A program made the position numbers and the translations under genes. A stretch of DNA of 64,000 nt from positions 62,001 to 126,000 of the forward strand of contig CAJQUW010007510.1 of NCBI GenBank assembly GCA_907163375.1. Direction: 5' to 3'. Shown one piece after another: positions 39,985-51,334 of this stretch (position 1 is its first letter; the number at the start of each line of letters is the position of its first letter). Under the pieces are notes generated by a model. That model saw nothing but the letters and a program-made list of their open reading frames with translations, had not been told where the DNA came from and ran no database searches. Source of the DNA: Prostheceraeus crozeri (Eukaryota > Platyhelminthes > Polycladida > Euryleptidae).

Positions 39985-42415
39985 TGAAGACTTATTAGCT
40001 AGACTTTCCGATGCAAAATTTTTCAGTAAAATAGATTTTACACAATTTTATCATCAGATACCTCTCGTAAAGTCTGATCGTCCTAAAACAGCGTTTTTTT
40101 GCTGACGGCCAATTATGGCAATATACAAGGCTACCTTTTGGATTAAAAAACGCAGTCGCTGCTTGTTCCCGAGTTATGCATACCATATTTAAAGATGTAC
40201 CCAACTGTTTGGTATATCTTGATGATCTATTAATCTACGGGACATCAAGACATACATGATCGTACTCTTAATCAGGTTCTAGCCTTGGTTCAAGATAAGG
40301 GATTAAGTCTCAATCGCGAAAAATGCTCTTTTGGATTAGACAAAATCGATTTTCTTGGGGTATCCATCGAAAATGGAACCATAAAACCAAGTCAGGATCG
40401 TCTGACATCCCTGATCGAATTTCTTTTACCAGGAGATTTTAAATCCCTAGAGAGGTTCCTAGGTCTCGTGACATATTTCTCCAAGTATGTACAGCGTTTT
40501 ACCGACACTGTCAAACCATTACTAGACATGAAAAACGTACTGCAGAATGATAGAAAGCAGAATCCGATCATTGATTACTAGCCAGAGAATGCTTTGTCTG
40601 CATTCCGTGTCGTTAAAACAGATATAGCTGATTCTATACTTGTAATTCCAGACCCAAATGACGAACTGATTCTCCGTACAGATGCTTCAAACAGTAGTAT
40701 CGCAGCAGTCCTACAAACTTCTACAGGTCAACCAGTTTCTTTTTTATCCCGAATATTGACTCCAGCCGAGCGTAATTGTGATATAGTGGAGAGGGAGGCC
40801 TTAGCTGTCTACTGGGGAATAACCCGATCTCGTATGTTATTGCTAAACCGAAAATTTAGAGTAATTTCGGACCACAAACCACTTCAGTTCCTCTTTAATG
40901 CAGAAAAAGTTAGTTCTAAAATACTCCGCTGGCGTCTGGCGCTTTAGGAATATAATTTCGATTTAACATTTTGCCTAGGCACAGAAAACATAGTTGCTGA
41001 TTGCTTTTCTCGTTTGTTCATGATGGACTATGCTCCTGATTCAATTGACATATCAGCTATCTCTAATGCGCAGAGTTTTGATGCCGAAAGTAAGCAAATG
41101 TCAGTCGCTCTTGCTAACAAACGTCTGTCGAACAAACCTGATAATGTGTCCTACGGTTTATGGTCCCAGCGAAAATCGTTACTACTGAAAGATAATGTTA
41201 TCTATAACAATTAGAAACAAATATTTGTACCTCATAATGTTCGAACTAAAGTGTTAACCCTGTGCCAAGGTCTGCATCGAGGAATAACCTCTACTCTAGC
41301 ATGCATTCGCGAAAATTGCTTTTGGCCGGGCTACAGGAAGGAGGCAGAAAAGTTCGTTAAAAATTGTAGAATATGCTCTTTTACAAAACCCACCTTTTTT
41401 TCGACTGCTAACGAGCCATTACTTACTAAAGCCCCTATGGAAGTCGTAGCACTTCATTACATCGGCCCACTACCTGAATCGAAAGGTTACAAGTATATCC
41501 TTACCGCTATTGACATATTTTCTAGATATGTGTTTGCTTTTCCGGTCAGGGACTTGTCTACCGATACTTTGATATTAAAATGTAAAGAGCTATACTCTAT
41601 TGCAGGTTTTCCAGACTGCATTCTTTCGGATAGAGGTACACAATTCCTTAGTGAAACTTTCACAAATTTCATTAGCAAGTTTCAGATTCGTAAGTTATCC
41701 ACTAACGCGTATTCACCTCAAAGTAATGGTTGTTCAGAGTGTTTCAATGGAACACTTCAAGCTAATTTCAATGCATATTTGAGATAAGTAAGATTACCAC
41801 GATTTAACTGGGTTGCAGCTTTACCATTGGCTCTTTTGAATTATAGAACTACTATTCATGTAAGTACGAACTGTCGTCCGGTTGATACTTTTTTTGGTTT
41901 TAGAGTTAGAGGGATAGAAATCTCGGACAAATCCAAACAGAATGATCCCGATCTCCGTAACATAGCCATAACTAAAATGCGACAAATTTCACGTAAAAAT
42001 GTTGACAAATCCAGTTCGTCTAACTGCAGTTTAGAAGTGGGACAGGAAGTTTTAGTGAGATTTCCTTATAGTGCTAAGTACGCTATTAAAGGTCGCCTCG
42101 GTAGGATAAGAAATATCATAAATACTCGTACTGTCAAAGTTTCGTTTACTGACGATGATTCGTATGTCACTACTGATACTCGCCGCATTAGTTTGGTTCC
42201 ATAGGGTACTGAGGCTTTAGATACCGTTGATGACCTTGCTTCACCATATCCCATCAACTTACAGCCTTCCAGCTTTCAAACAAGCAGGCACCAATCGTCT
42301 TCGGGGGAAATAAACGGAAGCATCTCGGCACCGCAAGTTCACCTTCGCAGATCTACCCGGCCGCATCGACCTCCTCAAAGATACGGTATCGATGACCAAC
42401 GAACCTTAACATGAA
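39985..42415 (+). CDS. Gypsy pol: RT, RNase H and integrase (fossil)
   Basis: It resumes in the RT domain with SIEDLLARLSDAKFFSKIDF and QFYHQIPL. Then come the LVYLDDLLI region (catalytic DD), FGLDKIDFLGVSIENG and FLGLVTYFSKYVQRF. RNase H starts at ELILRTDASNSSIAAVLQ with EREALAVYWGI. Integrase follows: a zinc-binding HRGITSTLACIRENCFWPGY with CRICSFTK, the core ILTAIDIFSRYVFAFPV, ILSDRGTQFLSE and NGCSECFNGTLQ, then a C-terminal DNA-binding segment (EVGQEVLVRFPYSAKYAI). Domain order RT-RH-IN is Ty3/Gypsy. Broken in several places. Confidence 0.9.
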
Positions 42416-42438
42416 GTTTTCGTCGACGGGGACGGAGA

Positions 42439-42642
42439 TGTGATATCTATGCCCATCGTTGTTGACCAGTGAGGTCTAACAACAATAGGCTATTGTGACT
42501 TCATTGACAAACTGCAGTTTATGCAACGAGATTGCATGAACAGTGATCGTTCATGAAACACTCATATTAAAAAGCGTGTTCGTCTCTGACCAATACACGT
42601 AATCTCTGGAACTTGTGAATGTTTTGATCTCAGAATACAACA
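42439..42642 (+). repeat. Gypsy 3' LTR
   Basis: TG...CA termini, 204 bases, about 95 percent identical to the 5' LTR; followed by the GACAC duplication at 42643-42647. Confidence 0.93.
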
Positions 42643-42649
42643 GACACAA

Positions 42650-45600
42650 AAACCAGTTGGAGTGTCGGCAGGGAGCTTTAGCCATTTTCTGATCTCACAT
42701 CGAATCATATTGTCCAGATGCTGGAGAGACCTCTTCAGAATATGACCTAGCACAAATTGATGGGTAAATCTCGGGATAGGATAGTGTTTTAAAATATCTA
42801 GTCTCTGATGAGATTGATTAGTCTTTTGATGAGTAGCACTGAATTAGGCATCTTTTTAAGACATGCTAATATGACTCGATCTACACCAGCTCTACACCAG
42901 ACTTGAAAAAAGACGGAATTCCATCTAGTACCGACTAAGCTGTGCATGGAAATCCTAATCGCGACTACTTATGAGTTATTCATAATACTGTCTGCGCTAT
43001 GAAACTGTCCAAAAACTGGCACAAGTCGCGACTTGGAAGCTCCTAGTGGCGACTAGGCTCTGCATACGGCCCACTGTATTGTTTTAGTTGAATATATGAA
43101 TTTTCACTCTCGAAGTTCTGTTGTTATTCCACGGTTTCGCCTGAGAGGCAACCTATTGCCTTTCTAAATTGAGGTACATCACAAACTTCAAGAACGAAGC
43201 AGGATTCTTCCAATAAAATTAGAATCTGAAACTTGGTTCCGATAAAAAAGTTGGCATGACAATAATGAACGTCTTGGGGGGCATTGAGGACAAACATCAA
43301 AATCATGCTTGCCACTCAATTTTTGGTAAGATTTGACGTAATTCAGGTGAAACAGTCAATCGCAATTGTCATACAAAATACTTACTTTCCTTGCTAGCTG
43401 CTACATGCTCTCAAATAAAATGGAAATATTATCTTTATATACATGTATAGAGCTTTCTCCTACATATTTATTTTTCAGCTGCATGTGTCTATCTTAATGC
43501 TTGTTGATCTATTTTCCTCATTCATATCGAGCATCTTCATACAGATAAATTGATAGTTTTACATAGATTATTCAGATACTTCCTTCTCATTAATAGTCCT
43601 CTCGTAGTTCTTGTGTTTTATACCTTTTCTTTCCTTATGTATTTTCAATTTTTTTGTCGACGGCTGTAATTGGCTTATTGCTGTAGCTGTTGTGATCAAT
43701 TAAATAAATAAATAAGCTCCTTCAGTTTGGTGCGGTCAGCGGTGAAATGATTTCATATAGTACGGTCCGCGACCATCTTATTATAGAAATCGGTTGCAAA
43801 TTGCAGACTTATCTGTGAGTGCCAGTGAAACTAATCCCCCAGTGGGCGAAGTCGAGTTGAATTCCTTTTAAATGAGTATCGGATCTGTTAAACGAATCGG
43901 ACGTCCGATTTAACGGATCGGTAATCGGACTTAAGCAAGATTTGCATAATTCGCGCATGTTTCTCCGATGGTGACATTCAAAGAAATCCGATTATTCGCT
44001 TGATATAAGTCAATGAGACTATAATAGACAACAGCTAGTTGGTCGGGCACCAATCAATGTTGCTGGATATGAAGAAGAATCAAATGACTGAAACATGCAA
44101 CGGTAATGGATTCTTGCCGCAAGGCGATTTGCAGTTTTACAAGTCATTTTATTAAAAAGCTCTTATACATGTGTATATTAAAGAAAAATGATAATAATCG
44201 TGAATATTTGCAAAGTAGGCCTACACAGATGAACTGGCGCCACCTTAATATTGTCAACCACTGGAAGCCGCCATGACAGCGCTTCCAATGTCCATGTCCG
44301 TTCTATAGAATTATAGAGTATTCTAGTATTACGTAGTATGATTGAGTGTCATTTTTCTATTTTGCATTTCAACTTTGTACCCAGAAAGGTGAAAATGCAA
44401 GAAGTTGTCTAATACGTTTTCTCTATCAATCTCTACATTTTTTTGGCCTCTCTTCGGCCTATGGCTTTCCTGATGTAGCTGACATTTTTGATTTTGTCGA
44501 AAACTTCCTAATTTTAGAAAATTTGATTTCTAGAAAAAATTTCCTGATGTTTTCAGCGGACTTCTGATTATCTTTTATACATATAAAGGATTATTTGTCA
44601 TAATGCTTTGGCTTGATCAAGGTCAAATTCCAAATTGCAATTGTGAATTATGCACATTCAAAAAGTTAGTCGTATGGCTGTTTGTCTACCGTATGCAAAT
44701 ATAGAATGCATACTCAGTTTTCGTAATACATGTACCTATTTTGGTTGACAATCATTTTCTAGAATGACTTTCATGTTACTTTGCCTGATGATTATCAATG
44801 CGTCGAATACTGCTAAAAATATTTAAAAAATTTAAAAGTTGTGAGTGGGTTGCCTCCGCGGTGGGGCGTATTTTTAAATATTTGCAGTTCATCACTAAAA
44901 GAGCTACATGTATTTACATTTGCTTTCGCGAGACGGCTCGGATTCTCAAGGATTGGCAGGAAACATGTTTTACCTGTTGTTTTTTAGCTGCAACCTTTTA
45001 TTGGGTATACGAGTCAATTATACCTTTTTATGAAATAAAACAATCTCCCGTCGGCTGCCAGCAACTATGGGTCGAAATCATAAATTATCGGGTACTTGAA
45101 GATTACCATATATATATTAATATTCTTCCATAAATTTTTATGTGTACCAAACACTTGCATGGAAGCTTGATTGCAAGGCGAAGTAGCCCACATGTAAGTT
45201 TTCGACGAGTACTAACTTTGCATAAAAATATTAACCACTATAAAGTTATTTTGCCTTATAATCATGTTAGTTCTTATTTAGTAGATTTATTTAAATTTTC
45301 CCCTGTAGGATACCCTTCATTTTATCAGAATTCAAAAAACAAAGCCAATAATTGGGCTTTACTTAATGATCGAGGAGACAGCTAAAGCATGCAAACGATG
45401 TATGCATCAAAAAGACAATCGCAAACAGAACAATGCATAAATACTCATTAACAAGGACATGAGAAAAGTAACATCGAATCAATTGAAAACACTTCATCTT
45501 CGAATGATAATGATTGCAGTCAAACAGAGCATTACACGATACAGGAAATAGTTTATCATAATCAAGTTCGCTGTGCTTGTTGACAAATAACAATCAACGC

Positions 45601-45840
45601 CTGTAATCAGCGGAATGCACACGTAATTGTAGGCTACATATGAAGATGATTGGAATGTCCGACTTCGTTATAAACGCAAGAATCAGTAACTTGGAAAGTG
45701 CACCGCACCTTAGGAGAAATGTTTTCTACAAAGTATCGGTTTTCAGTTTCCTTTAATTATTCTTTTTTTATGATTTTATCCCAGTTCCAAGACTTTACAT
45801 CAACATCCATGTCTTTAACTCTAGAACCAGAATATTCATA
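42650..45840. other. intergenic, no recognised gene
   Basis: About 3.2 kb of AT-rich DNA. Open stretches such as 43124-43315 (minus), 44798-45133 (plus) and 45140-45385 (plus) have no domain or convincing splice context. A small self-complementary patch around ATCGGAC/GTCCGAT lies at 43875-43935. Confidence 0.5.
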
Positions 45841-45847
45841 GCTTCCT

Positions 45848-46219
45848 TCAAATATCGGAATAACCCTTCTCACGCTTTTCACAGAGCTTGCAGAATTTTC
45901 GACAATATTTTTTTGCCTCCTTATATTCACAAGAACTCATGTATAGCTTTCTACACACTCTGGAAGGATATGAATCCTCACATATGGATGTGTCTTTCTT
46001 TATCATTTCAAACGTCTCCCACTTGTCACCATCGCAATCATCGCAGGTTTTAGGGCACCTTTTTAAACGTTCTCCGTAACACATTCTTTCTTCTTTCCTG
46101 ATGGTTGAGCAGCTTGGAGACACCTTTGTTGATGAATTGTCTTTACATTCTCCATCAATCACGTGTATTGCTAAATGAGAAATTTCAAATATTGCGACGA
46201 TAAAGATGAAATACTTCAT
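45848..46219 (-). CDS. secreted protein with two ShKT domains
   Basis: A 123-codon single-exon frame with a signal peptide: residues 1-23 are hydrophobic (MKYFIFIVAIFEISHLAIHV). Two six-cysteine ShKT modules follow: C25, C37, C47, C55, C59, C62 and C80, C89, C97, C106, C110, C113. Both keep the C-x3-C-x2-C ending of the fold (CPKTCDDC, CRKFCKLC), joined by a short linker. No transmembrane segment, so it is predicted to be secreted with six disulphides. ShKT modules occur in many animal secreted proteins (peptidase partners, mucus and immune proteins, some channel blockers); function cannot be chosen here. The frame is intact and probably a host gene. I see no strong TATA box or AATAAA signal near it. 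Confidence 0.85.
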   Translation of the reverse strand: MKYFIFIVAIFEISHLAIHVIDGECKDNSSTKVSPSCSTIRKEERMCYGERLKRCPKTCDDCDGDKWETFEMIKKDTSICEDSYPSRVCRKLYMSSCEYKEAKKYCRKFCKLCEKREKGYSDI

Positions 46220-46229
46220 TACTTTTTCT

Positions 46230-48745
46230 CTTCGTAGATGTCAAATTTCAGAATGAGTTTCTGAGAATAATCACCTCAATGAATGGTAAAATAGCGAATT
46301 GTGAAAGCTATATCTCATGAATCATCTAAAGCTTTGTAGATATCTACATAAATTCAAAATGCTCTACATATTTCAAAAATCAATGAATTACCTTGTTAGT
46401 ATTTAAATGCTCGAATGCTGAAAGTCAAGGTTCGATATCACTGATTTTGAAAATACATGATTCAAACCTTTGTGGAAATCCACAGAAATTGCAATTCGCT
46501 TACAGGATGAGGTCGGAATCGATTCTGTCACGCCATGGAAGTCTATGGTCATGTCATTAAGCATGGAGTCTTGGATTATGCATGATTATGCAATGGCACC
46601 TATTAAAAATGAATATCTAGGATTCCATGCATCAAGACATAGATCTATGAATAGATGCACACATAGAAATTAACAATACCATAGAAAGTACTATTGTCCA
46701 CTTCAAAGGATGCACAAGCTACATAGACATCCATGACAGACATCCAATTAAAGATGAAAGCACAGCATCATTAGAAGTCGCGAACGTAAAGACTCATTGA
46801 AATTCATGACAGTTTTGATGCGTTTTCATGACGTTTTCATGACGTATTTCCACTGCTCCACACTGCGGGCGCTTTGCAGAATCGAGAGAAGGGGGAATCT
46901 TGTTCATCACCATACGCAGAACATTGATCATGGATCCTGCACAAATATTTATGATGAGGCTGACATACGAGCTTTTCAATGGGACATTTTCTTCAGTAAA
47001 GGCAGCTGATATGCCACGAGCAATAGCTGTCGCAAACTATGGTCATTGATAAAAATATTATTGAATTCGCGTAGGGCTTTAACACTAAACTACGATCAGT
47101 CTCCCTAATCCATCAATTTCATATTCACGAATTCATCCTAGATTTCTTTAATGAATATATTGCGAACATAGACAAATGCATCAGTGCAATATACTAATCC
47201 ATCCACGTATAAATGAGTAAAGCTTCCTGATCGCAGTTCAGAAATGTCAACCGGCATTTCCATAGAAGTGGATAATAATACACTAGAATGGAAGTTTGAT
47301 ATCTTGCCTATGTGCAATGATGGCACATGGAAAAATCTATGGTTTGTAGATCATATTCTATCTAAAACATTACATCATAGTCAGACTATTTGCCAAGTTG
47401 GTTGTGGAAGTTGTTGACACCTAATTACAGGATTTTCATGAAGAGAATTTTAAGTGAGATGGTGGCATTGCTTAATGTGAAATAGCTTACTATTGCATGG
47501 ATTAATATACTGTGTCTATTTGTACCAGTCATTGACAAGTATTTTCAATTTTTTCAACAGTGAAATACGAATTGAAATTTGATTCACAGAGTCATAATTG
47601 AAAGTAATCGGTGTACTGGTTGCAAGAACATTTCAATAATTCAAAGATAAAAATTCTAATTATTGGATAATTTCTCCTCCTAATGGTCAAGAAACCTAGC
47701 GCTCTTCTGGAATAAACACATCGAAAGCTTCATGAACATCGAAAGCAGTCATCTATCAGATAAATGAAATGTCGTTTGGAATTTTCATAATTCATTAAAT
47801 GATGATTATGACATAGTGTGATGATATTATGGGGCTCATATTCGAAAGCATGCAAAGGTTTTGAAAATTGTTCAAATATAATGAACAGGGAAGTATTTCA
47901 AAATAAAATGAATACTGTAAGATTTCTTGGCCTCTGATTTCCAGCCGGAGCAATGCATGCTCTGTAAATCGACATTACCAGTTGCGTATGTGTCTGATTA
48001 TGCTCTTGATTGATTATTGGAGCGATATTTCAAAATTATGACCATGCAGAACGTTTTAAAGGATTTCCTTCTCTGTCATCCTGTCGCTGCACTATTTTGT
48101 AAATTCACTATTGCTTTTGTGTACATGATCTTTGGACAAGGGGCAACAATCCAGATCACAAATTGACTTGATAATTGAAAATGCCAACCAGAAAACAAGA
48201 AAGCCAGTCCGCAAAATTTGCTTTTTGCCCCAACTAAGTTCCCCCGGAGTGTGCCATAATTTTCATGCAATTTCCATTCTAGGACTTTCTATGGTATTGT
48301 TAATTTCTATGGGCATTTCTATGAATCCCATAGAAATGGCGGTTCGCATAGTACGAACCGAGTCTCCCACGGTTAAAATGTCCATAGCTTGCAATAAAGC
48401 TGAATGATGTACATACTATTCACAATTAATGTATGTAATGGTTGTTGATTAGATCGACAGTAAGTGTCAGGATATCTTTCACGTCTCCCATATTATGTGA
48501 ATATCTTTTTGATTAAACCATAGAAATCTGTCATTAGAAAGAGCATTCTTTCTAGAGCAGTAAATTTTCCCTATTCATGAAAATATCCAAACTAACATTC
48601 TACCTCGAATGCTTAAGCTGTACTCCAAGTGTGACTGCCTCAATATGTTCATTTCACCGAGAGACAATACTTAGGTATAAATTATTCTCTGATACATGTT
48701 ATTGTTATCATGAATTTGGGAAAATGCCACCCGAATGGAAGTTTG
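46230..48745. other. intergenic; recurring short motif, no gene
   Basis: AT-rich. Short phrases such as CCATAGAAAT, TTTCTATGG and ATGGAAGT recur at about 46470-46560, 47250-47330 and 48270-48350, perhaps traces of a diverged dispersed repeat. TTTTCATGACG is repeated at 46824-46850. No gene is supported. Confidence 0.45.
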
Positions 48746-48752
48746 AAGATCA

Positions 48753-48884
48753 GCCTTGCCCTGAGGGTTTCTGGCATACACAATTCTTGACTGCATCCCA
48801 GATGCAGTCCACTGTCGTCAGGTGATAGACGTTCCCATACAATTCCCATTCAGTGCTCTTATGCCGTCCAATCCATCCATCTGT
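48753..48884 (-). CDS. possible C-type-lectin-like exon fragment
   Basis: Following an acceptor-like TTTCTGCAG, the minus strand reads DGWIGRHKSTEWEL and then TVDCIWDAVKNCVCQKP. A WIG motif, a second W and the ending C-x-W-D-x3-C-x-C-Q-K-P are reminiscent of the last third of a C-type lectin domain, although the spacing between them is shorter than usual. The frame upstream (to 49040) and a second frame with a hydrophobic anchor (49119-49315, donor-like CA-GTAAAATA) might be earlier parts, but the phases I tried did not join cleanly. It could be a decayed gene or chance. Confidence 0.22.
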
Positions 48885-49319
48885 CTGCAGAAACTGAGAT
48901 AATGACAATTCATTAATACTGTTGAGTAATGAGGGGAGCGCTATCTTGTCGGAAATAAAGTTCTTGAAAATCCTCTTTGACGAGAACCCGAAGCAATAAC
49001 GCATGATAAAGCTCTCGCAGAATTCACCAGTTATCGACATTTCGTGAAATCAAATATCGCAGGAACTATAATTTGTGAGTCGAAGCTTATAAATGTACAT
49101 GAAAAGATATTTTACTGATCATATTCTCTGTTAACAATACTGTACCAATGTCCGATAGCAACACTGCAACAGAAACTCTTCTTACTAGTGGGCAAGATGT
49201 CTCGCACGAGTTTCGAACTATCAGATATCGAGAAAAAGATGACAGCAATGTTATACGCTAGAACTAAAAATAATGATGACAGCGTGCTCCCGAAACAGAT
49301 AGGAACTTCATTCATTCTT

Positions 49320-50265
49320 ATTTCTCATCGCAACAAAGCTTGAAGCATCCTTTCAATCCGACCACTTAAGATACCTAATTGATTATTCATAATACATGCA
49401 AGTGATTGAAAAATTTGATGGAACAGCAAAATGCTTTGGACTTTGGTTGAATGCACAATTCTCTATGCAATTCTGTGTTACTGTTCTGCAATGCTTTGAT
49501 TCTAGGCTACTCAAATAATAACTCAATGAAAATGTACGGATACTCAGAATCGAGAGTATTTCATCAATAAAGTTGCAGAGCTGTTGGCTGAGATTATCTG
49601 TAAAAATACTAATTAGATTAATGAACGATCTAAAGTACCCTTTCCCCAATGCCGCCAGCAAATCGTTTTACAAATATGCGAGTAGCCCTACTTCAAGTCT
49701 CCATATCTCCTCTTTATAGTTTCGTTACTTATTTCGGCAGCCTGGGATAATGTTGTCCCAAACGATAGGTTAGAAAAGCTGCCACTCGGCATTAATGGGT
49801 CAAAGTACTTTTGTATTGATTTGTAGTAACTGAAATTACAGTTTTCTCGCGTACGACTAAATTAAGGCCTGCACTTTACATTTTATATAAATTTCTTATA
49901 ATGGAGTATTCGTTCACACCAGTGGACCTACGTCAGAAAACTAGGTAGCTGCACGGACCTACGTTCAAACTGACATCATATCATGTGAATATAAGCTGAT
50001 ATATCAATGAAATCAATCTGAAGTCAATTGCTTTCGGAAAACTCTCCAACTCGGCAAGCGTTTCAGTGTCTTAAAGCTGACTTCTATCAGCGCCAGTTGG
50101 ACAATGCTGAAATGCGCCGAACAGATTTACAGGCAGACAAGACAAAATGAGAACAGTTCATGGATAAATTCTACTAAACTGGACATTTATAATAAAGAAA
50201 GTCAGGTTAATTTAAAGGACAAGTAAGAACAGTTTTGAGACGTAATTTTAAAAAGAAATAAAAGC
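49320..50265. other. intergenic, nothing recognised
   Basis: No gene supported. A duplicated phrase, GGACCTACGT, is present at 49924 and 49957. Confidence 0.45.
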
Positions 50266-50267
50266 AT

Positions 50268-51330
50268 AGTCTATTGAGCATTCTCAAGGGTACACAGCTA
50301 AAAATTAACGACTGGATTACATACAAAGGACTAAAGTAAATCTTACATTAAGATTTAAAAAGTTAAATCTTACAATTTACATTAGTTCATAAAATTACTG
50401 ACCATTTCACGACAGATTTCACGAAAGCCGACTAATACAGGCATTCTTCTGCATTATCATAGCCATGTAGACAGCAAATATAAAAGTGCGCTTCTAAAAA
50501 CCATGATAACACGCGCTCATTGCTTGACATCAAGTTGGTCTGACTTTAACAACGAATGGGAAAGAATCAAAAACATTTCCATCAAATTACAATATCCCAT
50601 CCGACTGATAAAAAGTTCAATCAAATTTGTATTAGACAAAGTGCACACAACCGATGAAAGAAAGACTGAAAAAGAAAAGCCAGATTCAATGCTAATTTTA
50701 CCGTACAAAGATGAGCGTTCTACTACTTTTGTACGACGTCAACTTCACAACATCAATGTGATAGCTACAAACCCAGTAGAGAAGCCCCTCCTTGTGAACA
50801 GTAGCAACGTAGTCTATTAATATAAATGTGGCTCGTGTGACGCGAGGTATGTGGGATTCACGGTGGGATTCACGTCGCGACACCTGTTCCAAAGAGTTGA
50901 AGAACATCGGCACTCTGTAATAAATGAGCATCGCCTACAATCTAGCTGTGAGCAAGCAATTTCTATGGAGAGTTTTAAGATCTTAAAGAAATGTAAGAAA
51001 GGCGATCTGAGAATCTATGAGATGCTATTTATTCAGAAACTCCATCCTAATCTGAATGGACAGAAGGATTCTGTGAAACCTCGGTTGCTTGATAATTAGT
51101 TTGCTTTTTCTTTTCCTAAGTCTACGTAGCACAGTTTACTAGATGTCTAATTTTTTACATATAAGTTATCTATGCAAATGTAAGATTTACTTTAGTCCTT
51201 TTAGCCTAGTTTCCACATGATTTTCAAATTTTGTAGTCAGCTCCATGTATGTAATCCAGTCGTTAATTTTTATCTGTGTACCCTTGAGAATGCTCAACAG
51301 ACTACGAGCGAAACGTTGGGAAATTTTCGT
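50268..51330 (+). mobile_element. Penelope-like element, 3' part
   Basis: The flanks are inverted copies: AGTCTATTGAGCATTCTCAA with GGGTACACAG near 50272-50310 and the complement near 51270-51303, ending in the hairpin signature GAGCGAAACGTTGGG. Between them, 50503-50820 encodes the C-terminal part of a Penelope-type reverse transcriptase (RAHCLTSSWSDFNNEWERI) and the start of the endonuclease; 50820-51099 encodes the GIY-YIG domain (YKCGSCDARYVGFT, then EEHRHSV and IYEMLFIQKLHPNLN). It belongs to a different lineage from the copies at 3807 and 58848. 5'-truncated and inactive. Confidence 0.85.
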
Positions 51331-51334
51331 TTTT

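Larger units (their letters stand above)
19211..42642 (+). mobile_element. Gypsy LTR retrotransposon, interrupted (fossil)
   Basis: Two 204-bp LTRs (19211-19414, 42439-42642) flank gag-protease, reverse transcriptase, RNase H and integrase coding sequence in the order typical of Ty3/Gypsy. The 5-bp target duplication GACAC lies at 19206-19210 and 42643-42647. A primer-binding site starting TGGCGACC follows the left LTR after two bases, and a purine tract (GGGGACGGAGA) precedes the right LTR. The LTRs differ at about 10 of 204 positions (roughly 5 percent), so the insertion is probably some millions of years old. A LINE and a Polinton have inserted into it, which stretches it to 23.4 kb. It is broken in several places. 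Confidence 0.93.

Noticed and set aside
44798-45133. 111-codon frame as a host gene
   Set aside because: No domain, no splice signals and tryptophan/cysteine use typical of random AT-rich frames.
45848-46219. Calling the ShKT protein a toxin
   Set aside because: ShKT modules occur in many non-toxic secreted proteins and nothing here identifies a channel-blocking motif.
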